The translations under genes and the position numbers were made by a program. This document shows positions 11,634-24,300 of a stretch of 64,000 nt of DNA, piece after piece; the first letter of the stretch is position 1, and each line of letters opens with the position of its first letter. The stretch is taken from positions 45,672,594 through 45,736,593 of the forward strand of contig NC_073307.1 in the NCBI RefSeq assembly GCF_027595985.1, written 5' to 3'. This DNA comes from Sorex araneus (lineage: Eukaryota > Chordata > Mammalia > Eulipotyphla > Soricidae). The notes beneath the pieces were generated by a model. That model had not been told where the DNA came from, did no database searches, and saw only the letters and a list, made by a program, of their open reading frames with translations.

Positions 11634-12587
11634 ATGAAGAAACTGAGAAAATCCCCACCACTAGGAGAGAGCCAAGAAAATATCTCACTAACCTCAGCAG
11701 CGACCTCCCAGAAATACACCCTCCTCTCAGATAGAGAATTCAGAGAGGAAATTGTGAGGATGATTCATGAACTCAACACAACTATGGAACGAACATCCAA
11801 TAAATTAAGGGAGGATATGGATGCTGCGTTGGAACGCTCCACCAAGATAATCCAGGAAGAAATGAGAGCAGAAATTTCAAAGCTACGAACAGAAGTCACA
11901 CAACTAAAAGAATCAGTAGACGAAATGAAAATCTCCGTAGGAGCCCTCAATAGTAGAATGACTACAGCCGAAGACAGAATCAGTGAACTTGAAGATGAGC
12001 TGCACAAAGCATATAGACAACAGCAAATAATGGCAAAAGACCTCAAAATGGCTCTAGAGCGAGTTAGAGTCCTAGGGGACGACCTCAGGAGAAACAACAT
12101 AAGAATCATGGGAGTGCCGGAACCACACGGAACCAATCCCAATGAAAAAAACACCATTAAAGACATCATTGCTAAAAAATTCCCAGAGTTAGAGAATGTG
12201 GACATCCAGATACAAGGAGTCCGAAGGGTGCCAGCTAAAAGGGACCCAAATAGAAAATCCCCAAGGCATATCATAGTCAGAATGATGGATGCCGTGGATA
12301 GAGACACAATACTGCAAGCAGCAAGATCAAAGAAGGAGATCATATACAAAGGCGCACCCCTTAGATTCACAGCAGACCTATCAGAAGAAACCCTCCAAGC
12401 CCGAAGACAATGGTGGGATATAGTGAAAAAACTTCATGAAATGAATGCCTCACCAAGAATACTCTACCCGGCTAAACTCTCAGTTAAACTTGAAGGAACC
12501 ATACATTATTTCATCGACAAGCAACAGCTCAGGAACTTCATAGACTCAAGACCAAATTTAAAAGAAGGACTCAAAGGGCTACTATAA
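11634..12587 (+). CDS. LINE-1 ORF1 protein (RNA-binding chaperone)
   Basis: Encodes the LINE-1 nucleic-acid chaperone that coats its own RNA as a trimer. The open frame extends back to 11523 but has no ATG before 11634, so I place the start there (317 residues). The upstream TTG at 11550 is not a credible eukaryotic start. The N-terminal half is a heptad-rich coiled coil (about residues 35-145). The centre carries an RRM-like region with the conserved R-R-N-N-I-R-I-M-G motif, and the C-terminal domain follows with R-F-T-A-D-L-S. There is no internal stop or frameshift. The stop TAA is 43 bp before the ATG of ORF2. Confidence 0.9.
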   Translation: MKKLRKSPPLGESQENISLTSAATSQKYTLLSDREFREEIVRMIHELNTTMERTSNKLREDMDAALERSTKIIQEEMRAEISKLRTEVTQLKESVDEMKISVGALNSRMTTAEDRISELEDELHKAYRQQQIMAKDLKMALERVRVLGDDLRRNNIRIMGVPEPHGTNPNEKNTIKDIIAKKFPELENVDIQIQGVRRVPAKRDPNRKSPRHIIVRMMDAVDRDTILQAARSKKEIIYKGAPLRFTADLSEETLQARRQWWDIVKKLHEMNASPRILYPAKLSVKLEGTIHYFIDKQQLRNFIDSRPNLKEGLKGLL

Positions 12588-12630
12588 GACAAGGAAAAAG
12601 ACCTATAAGAACAACAAACCCTACAGAAAA

Positions 12631-15600
12631 ATGGCACAAAATCCAATGACAATAATCTCTCTTAATGTTAACGGGCTAAATGCACCAATCAAGAGGCATA
12701 GAGTGGCAAAATGGATTCGGAAACTAAACCCAACCTTCTGCTGTCTACAAGAAACACATCTGAATAGCCGGAACAAACACAGACTAAAAATCAAAGGATG
12801 GAAAACAATCCTGCAAGCAAACAGCCCCCTCAAAAAAAAAAAAGCAGGGGTGGCCATACTAGTATCCGATAGCATTGATTTCAGGCTGAAAAAGATCAGA
12901 AGAGACAGCAAAGGTCATTTTATATTCATCAAGGGATATGTGCAACAGGAAGAAATCACACTCCTAAATGTATACGCACCTAATGAACGACCAGCGAAAT
13001 ACTTAAAAGAACTCCTAACAGAATTTAAGGAGGACATAACTAGCACCACGATAGTAGTTGGAGATTTCAACACTGCCTTATCACCTCTGGATAGATCGAC
13101 AAGAACAACACTCAGCAAGGAAACGAAGGCCCTGAAGGAAGAAATGGAGGAGACAGGGCTAATAGACCTATACAGGGCTATATACCCCCAAAAGAAAGAA
13201 TACACATTCTTTTCCAGTGCACACGGAACATTTTCCAAAATAGACCATGTTCTGGGCCACAAGTTATACCTTAATAGAATTGGAAAGATAGAAATTGTAT
13301 CAACTATCTTTTCAGACCATGATGCACTGAAGATGGAAGTTAATCATGCACAGACTCGGAGAACCAAATCAAACACTTGGAAATTAAACAACTCACTATT
13401 GAACAATGAGTGGGTCACGGAGGAAATCAAGAAAGAAATTAAGAGATACCTCGAAACAAATGAGAATGAAGACACAAGCTACCAGAACCTATGGGACGCA
13501 GCTAAAGCTGTGTTAAGGGGAAAATTTATAGCTCTGCAAGCCTTCCTCAGAAAGGAAGAAAGGGCCTATATAGATAGTTTGACTTCGCAGCTCAAGATCT
13601 TAGAAGAGGACCAGCAAAAGGAACCCAAACCAGATCGAAGGAAAGAAATAATAAAACTTAGAGCAGAAATTAACGATATGGAAACCCGAAAAACAATCCA
13701 TAAGATCAATGAAACAAAGAGCTGGTTCTTCGAGAAAATAAATAAGATTGATAAACCGCTAGCAAGACTCACAAAGAAAGAAAGAGAGAAAACCCTAATA
13801 AACCGAATCAGAAATGAAAAGGGGGACATCACAACAGAAACCAAGGAGATTCAAAGGATCATCAGAGACTACTTTGAAAGTCTGTATGCCACAAAACAAG
13901 AGAACCTAAAAGAAATGGATGAATTCCTTGACTCCTACAACCTCCCAAGACTGAGCCAAGAAGACGTGAAATACCTGAATAGGCCCATAAATATCAAGGA
14001 AATCGAAACGGTAATCAAAAGTCTCCCCAAAAACAAAAGCCCAGGTCCAGACGGATTCACTGGCGAATTCTTCCAAACATTCAAAGAAGACTTGTTGCCA
14101 GTTCTCCTTAAGCTTTTCCAGGAAATCGAAAAGACAGGAACCCTTCCGAACAGTTTCTATGAGGCACATATCTCCCTAATACCAAAAGCAAACAAAGACA
14201 CCACTAACAAAGAAAACTATAGACCAATATCCTTGATGAATACCGATGCAAAGATTCTCAACAAAATACTAGCAAATAGAATCCAACAACTCATCAAAAA
14301 GATCATACACCATGACCAAGTGGGATTCATCCCAGGGATGCAAGGTTGGTTTAACATTCGGAAATCAATCAACATAATCCATCACATCAACAAAAGTAAA
14401 GATAAAAACCATATGATCATATCCATAGATGCAGAAAAAGCATTTGACAAGATCCAACACCCATTCATGATAAAAACTCTCACCAAAATGGGTTTTGGAG
14501 GAACTTTTCTCAAGATAATCAAAGCCATCTACCATGAACCTATGGCGAGCATTATCATCAATGGAGAAAAACTAAGGGCTTTTCCTCTGAGATCGGGGAC
14601 AAGACAAGGATGTCCACTCTCACCACTTCTCTTTAATATAGTACTGGAAGTATTAGCAATAGCCATCAGGCAAGAAAAAGATATTAAGGGGATTCAGATT
14701 GGAAAGGAAGAAATCAAGCTCTCACTATTCGCAGACGATATGATACTATACCTAGAGAAACCTAAAATCTCTAGTAAGAAACTCTTAGAAACAATTGACC
14801 TATACAGTAAAGTCGCAGGCTATAAAATCAATACCCAAAAATCCATGGCCTTCCTATATGCAAACAATGAGACAGAGGAAAGGGACATGAAAAAAGCAAT
14901 CCCATTCACAATTGTGCCCCAGAAAATCAAATACCTTGGAATCAGCTTAACTAAAGAAGTAAAGGACCTCTACAAAGAAAACTATAAAACGCTACTTCAT
15001 GAAATAAAAGAGGACATGAGGAAATGGAAAAATATCCCCTGCTCATGGATAGGGAGAATAAACATTGTCAAAATGGCAATACTCCCCAAAGCATTATACA
15101 GATTTAACGCGATCCCTATGGGGATACCCATGGCATTCTTCAAAGAAGCGGAGCAAGCAATCCTGAAATTTATATGGAACAATAAACGCCCACGGATAGC
15201 TAAAACAATTCTTGGGAAAAAGATGATGGGAGGCATCACCCTTCCCAACCTTAAACTCTACTACAAAGCGGTAACAATTAAAACAGCATGGTACTGGAAC
15301 AAAAGCAGAACTGCAGACCAATGGAACAGGGTGGAATATCCCCACACACAACCTCAAATGTATGATCATCTAATCTTTGATAAAGGTGCAAGAGATGTGA
15401 AGTGGAGCAAGGAAAGTCTCTTTAACAAATGGTGCTGGCACAACTGGACAACCACATGCAAAAAAATGGGCTTAGAACTCGATCTGTCACCATGCACAAA
15501 AGTCAGATCAAAATGGATTAAAGACCTCAACATCAGACCACAAACCATAAGGTACATTGAAGACAAGGTAGGCAAAACCCTCCAGGATATTGAAGATAAA

Positions 15601-16491
15601 GGTATCTTCAAAGATGACACGGAACTAAGCAATCTAGTAAAAACAGAGATCAACAAATGGGACTACATTAAACTAAAAAGCTTCTGCACCGCAAAAGAAA
15701 CAGCGACCAGAATACAAAGACTATCTACAGAATGGGAAAGGATATTTACACAATACCCATCAGATAAGGGGTTGATATCAATGGTATATAAAGCACTGGT
15801 TGAACTCTACAAGAAGAAAACATCCAACCCCATCAAAAAATGGGGCGAAGAAATGAACAGAAACTTTACCAAGGAAGAGATACGAATGGCCAAAAGACAC
15901 ATGAAAAAGTGCTCTACATCACTAATCGTCAGAGAGATGCAGATCAAAACAACCATGAGATACCACCTCACACCACAGAGGCTAGCACACATCCAAAAGA
16001 ACAAAAGCAACCGCTGTTGGAGAGGATGTGGGGAGAAAGGGACCCTTCTACACTGCTGGTGGGAATGCCGGCTAGTTCAGCCCTTTTGGAAAACAGTATG
16101 GACGACTCTCAAAAAACTTGAGGTTGAGCTCCCATTTGACCCAGCAATACCACTGCTGGGAATATATCCCAGAAAAGCCAAAAAGTATAGTCGAAGTGAC
16201 ATATGCACTTATATGTTCACCGCAGCACTGTTTACAATAGGCAGAATCTGGAAAAAACCCGAGTGCCCTAGAACAGATGACTGGTTGAAGAAACTTTGGT
16301 ACATATATACAATGGAATACTATGCAGCTGTTAGAAAAAATGAGGTCATGACGTTTGCATATAAGTGGATCTACATGGAAAGTATCATGCTAAGTGAAAT
16401 GAGTCAGAAAGAGAGAGAGACAGACATAGAAAGATTGCACTCATCTGTGGAATATAGAATAATAGACTATAAGACGAACACCCAAGAATAG
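12631..16491 (+). CDS. LINE-1 ORF2 protein (endonuclease and reverse transcriptase)
   Basis: 1286 residues, the usual length for mammalian LINE-1 ORF2p. The N-terminal APE-type endonuclease shows S-L-N-V-N-G-L-N near the start, G-D-F-N at 144-147 and S-D-H at 228-230. The reverse transcriptase shows P-G-P-D-G-F, the motif A region D-A-E-K-A-F-D and the catalytic box F-A-D-D at 700-703. The C-terminal CCHC cysteine motif is C1129/C1133/H1141/C1146. All key motifs are intact in one frame. The enzyme nicks target DNA and reverse-transcribes LINE-1 RNA, and in family terms also mobilises A-tailed SINEs such as those here. Confidence 0.94.
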   Translation: MAQNPMTIISLNVNGLNAPIKRHRVAKWIRKLNPTFCCLQETHLNSRNKHRLKIKGWKTILQANSPLKKKKAGVAILVSDSIDFRLKKIRRDSKGHFIFIKGYVQQEEITLLNVYAPNERPAKYLKELLTEFKEDITSTTIVVGDFNTALSPLDRSTRTTLSKETKALKEEMEETGLIDLYRAIYPQKKEYTFFSSAHGTFSKIDHVLGHKLYLNRIGKIEIVSTIFSDHDALKMEVNHAQTRRTKSNTWKLNNSLLNNEWVTEEIKKEIKRYLETNENEDTSYQNLWDAAKAVLRGKFIALQAFLRKEERAYIDSLTSQLKILEEDQQKEPKPDRRKEIIKLRAEINDMETRKTIHKINETKSWFFEKINKIDKPLARLTKKEREKTLINRIRNEKGDITTETKEIQRIIRDYFESLYATKQENLKEMDEFLDSYNLPRLSQEDVKYLNRPINIKEIETVIKSLPKNKSPGPDGFTGEFFQTFKEDLLPVLLKLFQEIEKTGTLPNSFYEAHISLIPKANKDTTNKENYRPISLMNTDAKILNKILANRIQQLIKKIIHHDQVGFIPGMQGWFNIRKSINIIHHINKSKDKNHMIISIDAEKAFDKIQHPFMIKTLTKMGFGGTFLKIIKAIYHEPMASIIINGEKLRAFPLRSGTRQGCPLSPLLFNIVLEVLAIAIRQEKDIKGIQIGKEEIKLSLFADDMILYLEKPKISSKKLLETIDLYSKVAGYKINTQKSMAFLYANNETEERDMKKAIPFTIVPQKIKYLGISLTKEVKDLYKENYKTLLHEIKEDMRKWKNIPCSWIGRINIVKMAILPKALYRFNAIPMGIPMAFFKEAEQAILKFIWNNKRPRIAKTILGKKMMGGITLPNLKLYYKAVTIKTAWYWNKSRTADQWNRVEYPHTQPQMYDHLIFDKGARDVKWSKESLFNKWCWHNWTTTCKKMGLELDLSPCTKVRSKWIKDLNIRPQTIRYIEDKVGKTLQDIEDKGIFKDDTELSNLVKTEINKWDYIKLKSFCTAKETATRIQRLSTEWERIFTQYPSDKGLISMVYKALVELYKKKTSNPIKKWGEEMNRNFTKEEIRMAKRHMKKCSTSLIVREMQIKTTMRYHLTPQRLAHIQKNKSNRCWRGCGEKGTLLHCWWECRLVQPFWKTVWTTLKKLEVELPFDPAIPLLGIYPRKAKKYSRSDICTYMFTAALFTIGRIWKKPECPRTDDWLKKLWYIYTMEYYAAVRKNEVMTFAYKWIYMESIMLSEMSQKERETDIERLHSSVEYRIIDYKTNTQE

Positions 16492-17494
16492 TAGAAATAA
16501 GTACCAGGAGGTTGTCACCATGGCTTGGAGGCTGTTCTCTCATTCTGGGCAACTCAGAGAAGGGAACAGCAAGTAAAATGTGGTTGTTGGTCATGTGGGG
16601 GAAAGATGATGCGGGCCAAATATAGACTAGAGACTGAACGCAATGGCCACTCAACACCGTTATTGCAAACCACAACACCTAACCAGAGAGAGAGAACAAA
16701 AGGGAATACCCTGCCATAGTGGCAGGGTGGGGTGGGGGGAGACGGGACTGGGAAGGGGGGGTGGGATGTTGGGTTTACTGGTGGTGGAGAATGGGCACTG
16801 GTGAAGGGATGGGTTATCAAACTTTGTAAGGGAGAAACATGAGCACAAAAATGTATACATCTGTAACTGTACCCTCACGTTGACTCACTAATTAAAAATA
16901 AACTATAAAAAAAAAAAAAGAAAAACAATCGAGATGAAGCGATAGCCAACAAGACAACATACGAACTTTCTCAATCTAAATTCAACAATCAGTGGAGGCC
17001 CCTATTTTCTCAACCATATTGCCACTGAGAAATTCAATTTCACCAATCCAGTATGTTAAATAAATAAAAGTGAAGCAAACCACTCCAAGCTAAGTGTTAG
17101 TGTGTTTTCTTGTGTCTGGATACAAAGACTAGAACACAAGACATGAGAGTGGAAGAATAGGGAGAAATTTAATTCTAAATCAGAGACAAGAAATCTAAGA
17201 GTGTAAAAGAAGCTCCCAAAGGGCAGGGGCCCAGAGGGCTTGCAGTTGGGATGGAACTGGGCTTCTCTTATACAGCATATTCACAAAAAGGAGTTTCTCA
17301 CTCCTGCCTTTTGACCTCCAGGTCACATTAGGGTCTGTATAGCTGCTGTAAAATGAAACTTTGGGGCTGTCTGGGTTTCTTTGGTTCTGTAGTTTTTGAG
17401 ATACACAGATATCAGGGAGGGTGGCTAAGAACTTCTGTCAGGAGTACATGTTAGGTGATAAATGATTAGAGGTGTGCAGTCAATAGTCTGAAAC

Positions 17495-18150
17495 TGGAAA
17501 CAACCAAAGTGCTGAGAACAGACGACTGGTTAAAGAATCTTTGGTACATCTACACAATGGAATACTATGCAGCTGTTAGGAAAAATGAAGTCATGAAATT
17601 TGCTGATAAATGGATGGTCATGAACAGTATTAGGCTAAGTAAAATGAGTCAGAAAGAGAGGAACAGATATGGAATGACTGCATTCATTTGTGAAATATAA
17701 AATAACATAATATGAGACTGACACCCAAGGAAAACAGAATAAAGAGCCAAGAATATTTCTCCATAGTTGGAAGCCTGTCTCATGAGCTGGAGGAGAAGGC
17801 AGCTGGAATAGAGAAGGGATCACTAAGTCAATGATGGTTGGAGGGATCGTTCAAGATGGGAAATGTGTGCTGAAAGTAGATAAAGCACCAAAGGTGATAG
17901 CCGCTCAGAATCTGTATTATAAACCATAATGCCCATAAGTAGAGAGAGTTTATGGGGGAAATGTTCTGCCATAGAGGCAGGGACAGGGGTGTGATAAGGA
18001 GAGGATTCTGGGGACATTGGTGGTAGAAAATGTGCACTGCTAGAGGGATGGGTGTTAAATCATTGCATGACTAAACTCAAACATGAAAGCTTTGTAACTG
18101 TATCTCATGGTGATTCAATAAAATACAAAATTAAAAACAACAAAAGAAAA
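17495..18150 (+). mobile_element. LINE-1 3' end (5'-truncated)
   Basis: Sense copy of the ORF2 C-terminal region (from the GACGACTGGTTAAAGAATCT segment) plus 3' UTR, ending in an A-rich stretch. Paralogous to 6928-7560 and 40720-41360. Confidence 0.75.
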
Positions 18151-18676
18151 TAAAAGGTGTGGAGGCCTGGTTTTGAAGACACCGTCCCCATCCCCTCTGC
18201 CCTTTCTGCCCCCCTTCCATATTTAATTTGTTTCTGTCCAGTGTGTTTTAATGTCCTGTCTCAATTTCACCTCACAAATGGGGATCATAACAGCCTTGAA
18301 GGAGATGTGAGCTCTGACTTATCCAGAGCATCAAGCTGACCAGGGGTGAAGAGGGTAGGGCAGTTAGGGGGCACACTCAGAGGGGAAACATCCTAGAGGC
18401 CACACGTTTGAGATCCTCCTAGAGAGATCAGGAATAGGGATCCTGGCAATCTCACAGAAGTGCTGGACATTCCAGTTCAGGCTCACAGGGCCTTTTTGTC
18501 AAGAATCCACCAGGGAACAATGACTCCAGCTGTTGGAGTAGAGAGAAGCACGGGAAAGGGGCCTTGCCATAGTTAGTTCATTTTTGTTATTGGAATCCAT
18601 AAAGACTTTAACCAAAACTTTAGACTGAGTCAAATTAGAATAAGATAGGTCATTCTAAAACTATAGTTTCTATAGT

Positions 18677-18720
18677 TTTAGAAACTATAAACTAAAAATC
18701 TGTAGTTTATAGTTTCTAAA
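18677..18720. repeat. 17-bp perfect inverted repeat (hairpin), arm B only
   Basis: Arms 18677-18693 and 18704-18720 are exact reverse complements with a 10-nt loop. Arms A and C have a short unrelated sequence at this position. Confidence 0.75.
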
Positions 18721-19011
18721 CTACAGATCACGGATGGATCATTAAGTTCAGTTAAACGAGTATGCCTAGATCTCTCAAAAAGTGAAATGACTTTTTTATT
18801 CCTGGTTAGAGGCTGCTTCTTAAAGACCAATTCATGAAATAAAAAGCCCTGTTCTTTTCGCAGATGGATCTGTAGGTCATATATTTCTTATCTTTTTAAA
18901 ACTTATTATTAGAGAATTCTTTTATTAAAGTGAAATCCCTATATCTGCATGATGACATGAACAAACTGAGTACTCTGTCTTTCTCTGTCTTTCTGTCTGT
19001 CTGTCTTTGTG

Positions 19012-20610
19012 TTGTTCTTGTGGGGTTCTTCCTTGTCTTACAATAGCCCCTTTATTCCTTCTTTTAAGTTTAGTTTTGAGTCTATGAAGTTCCTGAGCTG
19101 TTATTTATTTGAGAAATAGTGTATAGTTCCTTCAAGTTTGAGTGAGAGTTTAACTGGATAAAGTATTCTTGGTGATGAATTCATTTTGTTGAGTTTTTTC
19201 ACTATGTCCTGCCATTAACTTCGGGCTTGGAGGGTCTGCTGATAGGTCTGCTGTAAATCTGAGGGGTGCTCCTTTGTATGTGATTTCCTTCTTTGACCTT
19301 GCTGCTTGCAGTATTGTGTCTCTATCCACAGCATCCATCATTCTGACTATGATGTGCCTTGGAATCTTTTTATTCGGGTCTCTTTTTGCTGGTACTCCTC
19401 GGGCTCCTTGAATCTGGATGCCTGCCTCCTCCAGCTCTGGGAATTTCTTAGCAATTATGTCTTTCACTGTGTTTTTTTTCATTGGGGTTACTACCCTGTG
19501 TTTCTTGTACTCCAATGATTCTTATGTTGTTCCTCTTGAGGTCATCCCCAAGGACTCTGATTCGCTCTAGGGCCATTTAGAGGTCTTTTGACATTATTTG
19601 TTGTTGCCTGCAAGACTTGTGCAGCTCATCTTCGAGCTCACTGATTCTGTCTTCAGCTGTAGTCATTCTACTGTTGAGGGCTCCTACTGAGATTTTTAAT
19701 TCATCTACTGATTCCTTGAATTGTGTGACTTCTGTTCATAGGTTTGAAATTTCTGCTCTCATGTCTTCCTGCATTTTCTTGGTGGACCACTCCAATGCCT
19801 CATTTATATCCTCCCTTAGTTTATTGGATGTCTGTTCCATGGTTGCTTGGAGTACATCTACTTTCCTCAAGATTTCCTCTCTGAATTCTTTTTCTGAAAG
19901 GTCGTATAGGTGGGTAGCCCCTTTTGAGGCCTCTGGAATCTTTTCTTCATCCTCTCTTTGTGGAGGGGATTTTCACTGTTTCTTCATATTGGTATGGAAG
20001 TATAGAGTTGAAATGTTCTAGTTGTCTATCTTTATTCCCTCTTGCTAAGTGAGGAGGGGCTGTGTTTGCTCTAAATTGATAATGTAGCCTTGCTCCTATT
20101 CTAGAATTCTTCCTTATGCTCAGGCATTGATCCTGATTTATGTGGGGCCTCTAGTGAAGATTTAAGGCTATGCTCTCCTTGTAAAGTTTCTATTTTTCAC
20201 GGATAGTTTTTGTGAAGTTACAATAGGCTAATATACTGCTGACATAGAGTGCTTGAGATGGTCAGGGTATTTTTCAAAGGAACAGGTTATACAGATTATA
20301 CTAAAAAAGTAAAAATAACTGTGGCAGGAGGCCATGCCCCTTTTGAAACCACGCCCCCTGAGATACAGGCCACACCCACAGTAACCACTTGAGACACTGG
20401 CAGTGCTCAGTGCAGGACAGGGGTGATGCAGTTGGGGAGTGAGTAGAGAGGCGTAGCGATGGGGACAGGGTCTGCAGGGTCGTGGGGGAGCCGGGAGGGG
20501 CAGGCCCACCAGAGAGCCAACCAAACCCTGGTGGGAGGAGTTCACGGTGGGCTTATTACCTGCAGGACAGGGGTGACACAGCTGGGGAGCGAGCAGTGAG
20601 GGTGGCCACA
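19012..20610 (-). mobile_element. 3'-truncated LINE-1 (5' UTR and ORF1 only)
   Basis: Minus-strand LINE-1 piece running from a 5' UTR (20610 to about 20000) through ORF1 to just past its stop. The ORF1 frame is broken into pieces (including 19515-19150 with [13 protein letters not shown]). The 5' UTR holds two diverged tandem units with the GACAGGGGTGA motif (near 20416 and 20566) followed by GGGGCGTGG-type boxes. The ORF2 and 3' parts are absent, which is the reverse of normal LINE-1 truncation. In arm C the equivalent position has about 190 bp of ordinary flank instead. Confidence 0.75.
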
Positions 20611-21235
20611 CAGGCCTTCTTATATAGTTGTCTTCTAAGTCAGGTGGTAAGAGTAAAAAACATAGATGTCTATTTTGGTTAATTTATACAATTGTGCATT
20701 CTTGCTCTATCTTCATGACAAGTCTAGAATTCTCCACTTTTCATTAGTGTAGTTAAAGATAATGTGACTAATGATCATGTCCACATTTTGAATTATGTGT
20801 ATGTAAAGAAAAACAACAACCAAAAAACCAAATACTGAAACTTTTCTAAGTGGACTGTTAGAGGATCAGGGTGAAAATTCACAGGGATTTGAGGTCCCGA
20901 GTGAGGTTCCTGGTTCTTCACCTGCTGGTGGTCCCCATGCAGAGCAGCACTGCATCACTCATCAGAAACCAAGCAGGAAGTGGCCCCAGAAACCCCCAAG
21001 ACCACTTGGGGCAGGCCATATTTTTAAAAGTGGAATCTTTTACATAAAATAGTGGGATGTTATGAGTAGACGCATCCCCCAGCAGCTCATTTATAACCTC
21101 TCCAGCTCCCAACCTGGGTGGAAACAGAAGAAACCTTTCCCTTTGTCTTCCTGTTTAGAGAATGACTACAACAGTCTCCTTAAGACGGGAATCACATGCA
21201 CAGAGGCCAGCCAGCCAGGTGTCTGCTGATAGACG

Positions 21236-21241
21236 TTTATT
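21236..21241 (-). promoter_or_regulatory. Poly(A) signal of inhibitor copy B
   Basis: AATAAA on the minus strand, 98 bases after the stop of copy B, at the same spacing as in copies A and C. Confidence 0.75.
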
Positions 21242-21339
21242 GAAGAATCAAACCCATATGTCCCCCCTGACCCCCAGCCTTTCGAGAGAAATTAGTTCTC
21301 TGAGTGGCGACTGCTGAAAGGAGGAAGCTGGTGCCATGT

Positions 21340-24300
21340 TCATTGGGAAGACACACACTCTCCCTGGTTTCTGAGAGTCAGCGCACCACGGCTCCTCCTA
21401 CAAAAGAAAAAAGGTTATTGCAGATATTTATTTTTTGTGTGAATCAAGGTAGCTTTTATTGAATAAAACTTGCTTGGAAACATGTGAAAGGAGAGAAAGA
21501 GAGCAATGTGTTCAAGGCAGAACCCCGACATCTCCAGAGGGGAAAGAAGCAAGCAAAGAAAAAGACAAGCAAGTGAGATACATAATCAAAGGAGAACTTG
21601 GGTAAACCTGGTTTGTTTTTAAAGAAAGGCTTTGAAAGTCTTGAATGAAAGCTTTCTTAAAACTGTAAATAAAAAAAAAGCTGTCCTTATTCTTATGTCT
21701 ATTTTTTATAAATGAGCATATGGCATTTAATATGAACATATAACTACTGAGCTTCAGTTTAGAAAAAAAATCTGTAAATTTTTTTATACATCACTTAATA
21801 ATATAAACGGACAAGTTTCTTTTTTCTCACTTCACTCCAGAGTCTTCTCACTACTTATTTTCTCTTCCTCTCTCTCCCCTTCCTCTCTTTTGTCCTCTTC
21901 CTGCTCTTCCCATTTAGGGGGAGAAACTGTGATAATCAGTGAACCATTTCTATCTTCAGTTTCTTAGATGTATTAGTTTGTTAGCTAGAACTAAGAGGTC
22001 TTCTTGATCTCTGAGAGATGCTACTTTCAAAACTCATATATTAGCTCTAGCACTTACCAGACAGCGTTGCAAAACATACATTTGTTGGAATATACTTTTT
22101 CATCAGATCCACAGAGAGGCCTATACTCCATGGTACAAGCTTCAGAATACCCAGAGCAACTAATTTCATCCTGTTGAACAATAGATTGAGCAGTAGACTG
22201 AAAATAGAAAAAAAAGAATTAATGATCCAATTAAAACATTGGATCATTTAAAAATGAATTTTCAAATTACCATAAGGAATAGATCATTCATCCCAAAATC
22301 TCATATATGGGAAGACACATCCCCTGCTGTTTGTATAAGCCGGGCCAGGATAACAAGTCCCCATCGAGGCCTCAGTCTAACTCATTCCCTGCATCTGGGT
22401 GACAACTATATCCTAGAGATCCTATCTTGTTCTTAATTTCCAAATTACTCCTCTCATCACCATACTGTCATCCACTTTATTCAAGCTTTTAATATGTCTT
22501 AGATACACAATTGTATATGTCAGTCAATTTACTGACTGTATCAGATTTCCTTACTACTTTATCTGTATCTGAGATTTTAGGCATCTGACATCTATCTTTA
22601 AAAATATAAAACAAATTAGATCTTGCTCTTAATATACTCTACTCATCAAAAATGCTCCTCATATAGTACCTCCAGACTTGTCTGTCTTGCATTCTAGCAA
22701 GTCAAAATGTATCTGTCTTGTATTTTAGCTAAAGTGAATGACTGACTTCCTGGAGTACTTTATTTTTTGCACATTCTGATACCTTTGCTTATGATGTTCT
22801 CCTGTATTTCATTATGGCTGCATCAGATTCATGCCTGATTCTTTTAATGCCAATTTAAGCTATTATCATGTCACTATTTTCATCATGCCATTTTCTTTCA
22901 TCCATTAAATTGGGCTAGGCACCTCACCTTAAAATTATGTCTATTATAATCTTTTTTTCACAAATATCTTGTATAGCATTTTTTTGAGGGGCGAGGCCGC
23001 ACCTAGAAATGCCCAGGAGTAAACTTGGCATTGTGCTCCTCACTCCTGGTGGTGCTCAGGGAACCATAGTCAATGCTGGAGATGAAACCCAAGACAGCCA
23101 CATGCAAGTTAAGTAACTTCCTGATTTCTATGTTTCTGCAAATACTTACACATTCACCATCGTACATTTTTCTGAGAATCATTTTTAATTGTCTGAAAGA
23201 GAAAATTTTGTTAAATAGGAATGTAGTTTTTTGATATTTATGATATCACAAAAATTCATGTCATTTTCTGTTGTCTGATGTGAAAAAAGAATAAGTTCTA
23301 GTTAATAGAATACAGTTTGACTGATACTGACCACCGAAATCTTTGATATGTGAGCTTCTTGCAAGGAACAAAAAATAATAAAACAAGCACTAAAATAAGG
23401 TTGATAATTTTTAAAAATAGTTTGTAAATGTTCACATGAAAATGAAAGTTGTAATGATAGCGTGGAAATATTTTTGTACCATACAAAAAGAAAACTATGC
23501 TTAAATCCAATTGTGGCATTTGAGGTTTTGTCACAAAAAATTTACATGTTCTTAGAAAAGTTATTCTAATTACATTCACGATTTTTGTTGACTACAAATT
23601 TTTAGAAACACTATTTTAAAAATAATAGCATAAAAGAGGAAAAGATTGGTAGAAAGACTTAATTCTGAGTATTCACATTGTGTCAGAGGCTTATATAAAT
23701 TGGACAGATTTTTATCACAGTGAATCCAACATACTACTGTAACTTTTATCATACAGATCAGAATGCTGAAAATTGTAGTGGATAAGGTGTTTAGCTAATA
23801 TCTTAGATATCCTAAGTGCTTTTAGGATATCTAAAAGCAAGCTCCCAGAAGCACGCGGCCACACGATATCTTTAGCCTACTTCTTCCTCTAGGAGAAACT
23901 GGTAATCTTCTGAGAGTTTCCAGCCCACATGGGACAGCCTTGCAAGCTTCCCATGATGTATTCATATGCAAAATCCAGTAAGGAACTGGATCTTATTCCC
24001 CTGACCCTGAAGAGCCCCCAGTGCAACATCATTAGAGGGCCAACTTGAGATAGACTTCTAAGATCACAGGGGAAGGACGAAACGAGATGTTACTGAGCCT
24101 GCTCGAGAAATTGGTGATTAACGGGATATTGTGATTGTTGTGTGATCCTAAGTGCTAACTAGAATTTAATCCATTTGCCCTAAGCACAGAATTCTAACCA
24201 CAAATCATGAAGCAGTGAATTCAGACTTCCAGAATATGAAGGTAATTACTTTTCTTCCATTCTCCTAGAAGCTTAGTCTGTGGAATTGTGAGCACTTAGT

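Larger units (their letters stand above)
11173..16919 (+). mobile_element. Full-length LINE-1 with both ORFs open
   Basis: Autonomous retrotransposon of about 5.75 kb: GC-rich 5' UTR (11173-11633) with three GGGCGTG-type boxes and two NotI-like GCGGCCGC sites, ORF1, a 46-bp spacer region, ORF2, a 3' UTR with a G-rich tract (16720-16770), AATAAA at 16897-16902 and a poly(A) run. A perfect 17-bp target-site duplication flanks it (11156-11172 and 16920-16936). The matching sites in arm A (near 8065) and arm C (near 40150) are empty. Exact repeats and intact ORFs point to a very recent insertion that may be competent; activity is inferred. Confidence 0.93.

Noticed and set aside
11765-12370. 201-codon minus-strand ORF
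   Set aside because: Antisense shadow of the intact LINE-1 ORF1, as are the minus ORFs between 12621 and 16010.
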